A stretch of 64,000 nucleotides of DNA from Mesonia ostreae (lineage in GTDB: Bacteria > Bacteroidota > Bacteroidia > Flavobacteriales > Flavobacteriaceae): NCBI RefSeq assembly GCF_031845265.1, contig NZ_JAVRBG010000016.1, positions 1 through 64,000 of the forward strand, read 5' to 3'. The position numbers were made by a program, and so were the translations under genes. The notes under the pieces were generated by a model, which saw only the letters and a program-made list of their open reading frames with translations, searched no databases and had not been told where the DNA came from. Shown here piece after piece: positions 63,886 to 64,000 of the stretch; within the stretch, counting starts at the first letter, position 1, and the number at the start of each line of letters is the position of its first letter.

Positions 63886-64000
63886 ATGGAAAACGAGGCA
63901 ACATCACCAGAGAATAATTTAGAAAAAGAACAATCTATCCAGTTTGATAACCGGCTTAATTTGGAGCAATTAAAACAAGCGGTAGAAAGTTTAAAGGCAC
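63886..64000 (+). CDS. MoxR-family AAA ATPase, truncated by window end
   Basis: Only the first 38 codons are in the window (MENEATSPENNLEKEQSIQF, then LNLEQLKQAVESLKA), which give an acidic start and a helical NLEQLKQAVE segment typical of the MoxR N terminus. No Walker motif is inside the window. The identity rests largely on the gene order SpoIIM-membrane-DUF4129-DUF4350-MoxR. Confidence 0.6.
   Translation, partial: MENEATSPENNLEKEQSIQFDNRLNLEQLKQAVESLKA

Overview
The window is chromosomal DNA of a member of the Bacteroidota, most likely family Flavobacteriaceae. The base composition is AT-rich. Promoters fit the Bacteroidota form TTTG-N18..23-TAnnTTTG. Two proteins carry type IX secretion (T9SS) C-terminal sorting domains, and there are many DUF4252, DUF4369, 2TM and LytTR-type flavobacterial families. 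There is no CRISPR array, prophage or intact insertion sequence. Most of the window is ordinary core and accessory chromosome.

Layout. 1-6.1 kb: a complete rRNA operon on the minus strand (16S, tRNA-Ile, tRNA-Ala, 23S, 5S, terminator) driven by three tandem promoters at 5.8-6.08 kb. 6.2-18.3 kb: mixed genes including a DoxX-like protein, AlkB-type dioxygenase plus DUF2805, S1/P1 nuclease, a degenerate alpha/beta hydrolase, a DUF819 carrier, a luciferase-like oxidoreductase, dnaK, and L-serine dehydratase. 18.3-22 kb: an ECF sigma / anti-sigma / DUF4252 / DUF4252 operon and an S41 protease. 22-30.5 kb: a vitamin B12 locus, with a cobalamin riboswitch ahead of a TonB-dependent receptor, two paralogous surface beta-propellers and a T9SS protein on the minus strand, and a BtuF-BtuC-BtuD ABC transporter on the plus strand. 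30.5-39.5 kb: rmuC, thioesterase, DUF423, a SatD-like regulator with a strikingly regular operator, DUF3307, a PepSY-like lipoprotein, carB and rpmH (L34; too short for most ORF callers). 39.7-48.3 kb: lipoprotein, ECF sigma/RskA pair, a LETM1-related protein, a LytS/LytR-type two-component system with 2TM proteins, two related small membrane proteins, and another ECF sigma with a membrane partner.

48.4-56.3 kb is the most unusual block: an exported PEP-synthase/pyruvate-phosphate-dikinase-like protein, two exported class-A-type serine hydrolases, and a nucleotide-transporter (NTT, ATP/ADP translocase-like) protein fused to a long HEAT-repeat tail. An ATP-grasp phosphotransfer enzyme placed outside the cytoplasm beside a nucleotide carrier suggests an extracytoplasmic ATP-dependent pathway; that link is inference.

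56.4-64 kb: PlsC acyltransferase, CoA-type NUDIX hydrolase and a lipoprotein cyclophilin with overlapping divergent start codons, a TRIC-type channel, RDD protein, and the start of the SpoIIM / membrane / DUF4129 / DUF4350 / MoxR cluster, cut by the window end.

Repeats: two copies of a compensatory-changing structured RNA element (13.8 and 32.3 kb), and two copies of a quasi-palindromic dispersed repeat (12.0 and 36.2 kb), one of which sits inside perfect 18-bp terminal inverted repeats.
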